From Kumtagia ephedrae (GTDB lineage Bacteria > Pseudomonadota > Alphaproteobacteria > Rhizobiales > Rhizobiaceae), in the NCBI RefSeq assembly GCF_003012745.1, contig NZ_PXYK01000032.1, positions 1 through 64,000 of the forward strand: a DNA stretch of 64,000 nucleotides, in the 5' to 3' direction. Below the pieces are notes generated by a model. The model was not told where the DNA came from. It saw only the letters and a list, made by a program, of their open reading frames with translations, and made no database searches. This document shows positions 62,216 to 64,000 of this stretch, one piece after another (position 1 is the stretch's first letter; each line of letters opens with the position of its first letter). The translations under genes were made by a program, and so were the position numbers.

Positions 62216-63115
62216 ATGATCGGCAGTCTCAGCCTCGACCAGTTGCGCATCCTGGTGACCATTGCTGATGCCGGCAGTTTTTCGGCGGCCGGGCGGCAAT
62301 TGCGCCGCGCGCAATCGGCAATCAGCCAGTCGGTGGCGACATTGGAAGCCGCCCAGGGCGTCCAGCTCTTTGACCGCAGCACCCATCGCCCCCGCCTGAC
62401 TGAGACGGGCCGGGTTCTGGTCGATCAGGCCCGGCTGGTGCTTTCGAGCGCGGCACGCTTCGAGGCCGTCGCGACCGGGGCGCGAGGCGGGGTCGAGCCC
62501 GAGCTTGCCCTGGCCATAGATCCGCTGGTGCCCACCGCCCCGCTCATCGAAAGCTTGCGCGCGCTGCACCAGGCCTATCCGCATCTTGCCGTCAGCTTCT
62601 CGACCGAGGGCCTGGGCGGGGCGCTGCGTCGTTTACGCAGCGGCGACGTCGCACTGGCCTTTTGCCTGCTGCTGCCCGTGGTGCCCGAGGACGTCGTGGC
62701 TTCGCCACTGCTGCGCGTGGCGCTGACGCCCGTGGTCAGCGCCGAACACCCATTGGCAGCGCTTGGTCGTCAGGCAACCCGCGACGACCTGGAGCGCCAT
62801 ATCCAGCTGGTCCTGTCCGATCCCGTCGATCGGGAAGCGAACAATTACGGCCTGGCCAGCGCCACGCGGTGGCGCTTTGTCGACCTCGGCCGCAGACTGG
62901 ATTTCCTGCTGGCCGGCTTCGGCTGGTGCCGGATGCCGGAGCATCTGATTGCCGATCATCTCGCAGCCGGGGATCTGGTTCGGCTCGAGCTGGCCGAAGA
63001 TGCCCGTGACCCGGCAGACGCCCTGACCATCTACGCCGCCCGCATGGCGGACCATGAACCTGGCCCGGCCGGCCGATGGCTCCTTAACGATTTGCAGGTC
63101 CGGCTGTCGCTCTGA
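62216..63115 (+). CDS. LysR-family transcriptional regulator
   Basis: A 299-residue LysR regulator. The N-terminal winged helix contains LSLDQLRILVTIADAGSFSAAGRQLRRAQSAISQSVATLE over residues 4-43, followed by the linker helix and a periplasmic-binding-type effector domain (from about residue 90). It lies 119 bp from the divergent azoreductase gene and probably controls it. The gap is AT-rich (for example GATAATAAAGTGATCATC) and could hold LysR sites, but I could not fix one. Confidence 0.92.
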   Translation: MIGSLSLDQLRILVTIADAGSFSAAGRQLRRAQSAISQSVATLEAAQGVQLFDRSTHRPRLTETGRVLVDQARLVLSSAARFEAVATGARGGVEPELALAIDPLVPTAPLIESLRALHQAYPHLAVSFSTEGLGGALRRLRSGDVALAFCLLLPVVPEDVVASPLLRVALTPVVSAEHPLAALGRQATRDDLERHIQLVLSDPVDREANNYGLASATRWRFVDLGRRLDFLLAGFGWCRMPEHLIADHLAAGDLVRLELAEDARDPADALTIYAARMADHEPGPAGRWLLNDLQVRLSL

Positions 63116-63296
63116 TCCGGTCAAACACTTGTCGACAGTATCGCCTAAACTCTGAGAAATACCGGAAGAGCCGCGATGAACGCGGTCAAAGTCGGCTCTT
63201 CGGTGTTAGTCGCACTGTCGCCAACGTCCGCAATGAGGGTCGAAACCTGCCCGCAGCGCTAAACGGCTAGCCTGGGGCGGATTCCCGAACGGCAGC

Positions 63297-63923
63297 TTAG
63301 GAGGCGGAATCGCGGAATAGCCGCTGTTCAGCAAATCCGAACAGCAACGTCTTCGCAATCTCTCGCGCATTCGAGGCAAGCGCCTCATCCGGCAGTTCGC
63401 CGGCGGTCCAGAACGACAGAACCCCACGAAAGGCAAAGGCGAGCTGTTCCGGCAAACAGCGCAGCGCCTTCTGCCTGCCCGCCGCGATCAAGCCATCGCC
63501 GGCTCCCAGAGCCAGCGACCATAAGGTCGTGGAGTGCGTCAGGACCTTTCCGGGGGACGGACCGGCCGTGCCGATCCACCCCATCACGGCTCGGTTTATC
63601 TCCGGCTCCTCCAGCATCACCTCGACCGCCGTGTCGATCGCCAACAGCACCCTGCCGGCGGCATCGGCAGGCGGAGACATCTCGGCAAAGCGCTTGGCCA
63701 TCGTATCGATCCGCCGCCCCGAAAGGGCATGCATGATCGCAGCCTTGCTCCCGAACTGATTGAACGGCGTCGCGAAACTGACCCCGGCTTCGGTGGCAAG
63801 GTCGCGCATCGAGAAATCGGCCTTGCCCCGGCGGAGCAGTCGCTCCGCTGCGTCCATCACGCGTTGGCGGAGCGGCTCCCCCCTCGCGGCGGTCGGATCT
63901 GCCTGGATCTTGTTTCGTGTCAT
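63297..63923 (-). CDS. TetR-family transcriptional regulator
   Basis: A 208-residue TetR-type repressor with the DNA-binding region RQRVMDAAERLLRRGKADFSMRDLATEAGVSFATPFNQFGSKAAI across residues 19-63. The ligand domain is not assignable. A perfect 16-bp palindrome lies 10 nt upstream of its start, in the gap before the divergent gene at 63974, which it probably controls along with itself. Confidence 0.88.
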   Translation of the reverse strand: MTRNKIQADPTAARGEPLRQRVMDAAERLLRRGKADFSMRDLATEAGVSFATPFNQFGSKAAIMHALSGRRIDTMAKRFAEMSPPADAAGRVLLAIDTAVEVMLEEPEINRAVMGWIGTAGPSPGKVLTHSTTLWSLALGAGDGLIAAGRQKALRCLPEQLAFAFRGVLSFWTAGELPDEALASNAREIAKTLLFGFAEQRLFRDSAS

Positions 63924-63932
63924 GCCCCTATC

Positions 63933-63948
63933 TATATCATGATATAGT
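63933..63948. promoter_or_regulatory. Palindromic operator between TetR and the gene at 63974
   Basis: CTATATCATGATATAG is a perfect 16-bp palindrome in the 50-bp gap between divergent genes. It overlaps the AT-rich region where promoters of both genes must lie. Confidence 0.7.
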
Positions 63949-63973
63949 TTTAATCATAGCCCGGAGTTGTACC

Positions 63974-64000
63974 ATGGCTTCCACTCCCAAAACATTCCTC
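63974..64000 (+). CDS. Start of a gene cut by the window end
   Basis: ATG 63974 with GGAG upstream opens a frame reading MASTPKTFL to the window end. The segment KTFL is how many short-chain dehydrogenases begin before their ITGxxxGIG loop, but nine residues are too few to assign it. It is divergent from the TetR gene. Confidence 0.5.

Overview
The window reads as GC-rich alphaproteobacterial chromosome, most likely order Rhizobiales and probably a Mesorhizobium-like member of the Phyllobacteriaceae. Three things suggest this. The block feuPQ - cycHJKL (ccmIEFH) - degP - response regulator/kinase - glnE - pleC matches, from memory, the gene order known from Sinorhizobium. The window opens in the 3' end of a Rhodobacter-type gene transfer agent (GTA) tail cluster. 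Many gaps carry the CCCTCCCCCT(T/C)GAGGGGAGGG palindromic repeats common in that family. The genus is inference. I saw no rRNA, tRNA or CRISPR array.

Layout. 1-6.5 kb: paired octamer arrays, then GTA tail genes 12-15 and a holin-like gene. 6.5-25 kb: core regulatory and housekeeping block with FeuP/FeuQ, cytochrome c maturation, an adenylate cyclase, DegP, a second two-component system, GlnE, an EF-hand protein and a PleC-like kinase. 25-41 kb: mixed metabolism, including an ArsR/SRPBCC pair, PepN, an orphan molybdenum hydroxylase large subunit, a DMT exporter, a regulator/membrane-protein pair between inverted repeats, a UDG-like protein, ETF-QO, a first DUF922 protein, an EEP-family protein and AMP nucleosidase. 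41-54 kb: GST, DUF2147, a SEL1-like protein, a LivK-type binding protein, an acyl-CoA carboxylase alpha subunit with a repeat inside its coding sequence, a Tim44-like protein, a VOC protein, a second DUF922 protein, a flavin monooxygenase, an ABC ATPase remnant and an RTX protein. 54-64 kb: an RND efflux operon with a divergent TetR gene and a palindromic operator, then small regulator/enzyme pairs: DHFR-like, ArsR with a frameshifted SRPBCC partner, azoreductase/LysR, and TetR facing a partial gene.

How the genes work together. FeuP/FeuQ, the second kinase/regulator pair and the PleC-like kinase are envelope or cell-cycle signalling systems beside the cytochrome c assembly operon and the periplasmic protease DegP. 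GlnE adjusts glutamine synthetase to nitrogen status. The RND pump is probably repressed by its divergent TetR. ETF-QO, the carboxylase alpha subunit and the branched-chain amino acid binding protein fit amino acid and fatty acid oxidation.

The clearest non-routine signals are the repeats. Two unrelated short-unit arrays (8 bp and 7 bp) share one design of facing inverted arrays around a short spacer. One composite palindromic element is read in frame inside a biotin-dependent carboxylase. Other elements sit at gene ends and supply stop codons. I did not find a convincing new multi-gene system; most of the window is ordinary backbone.
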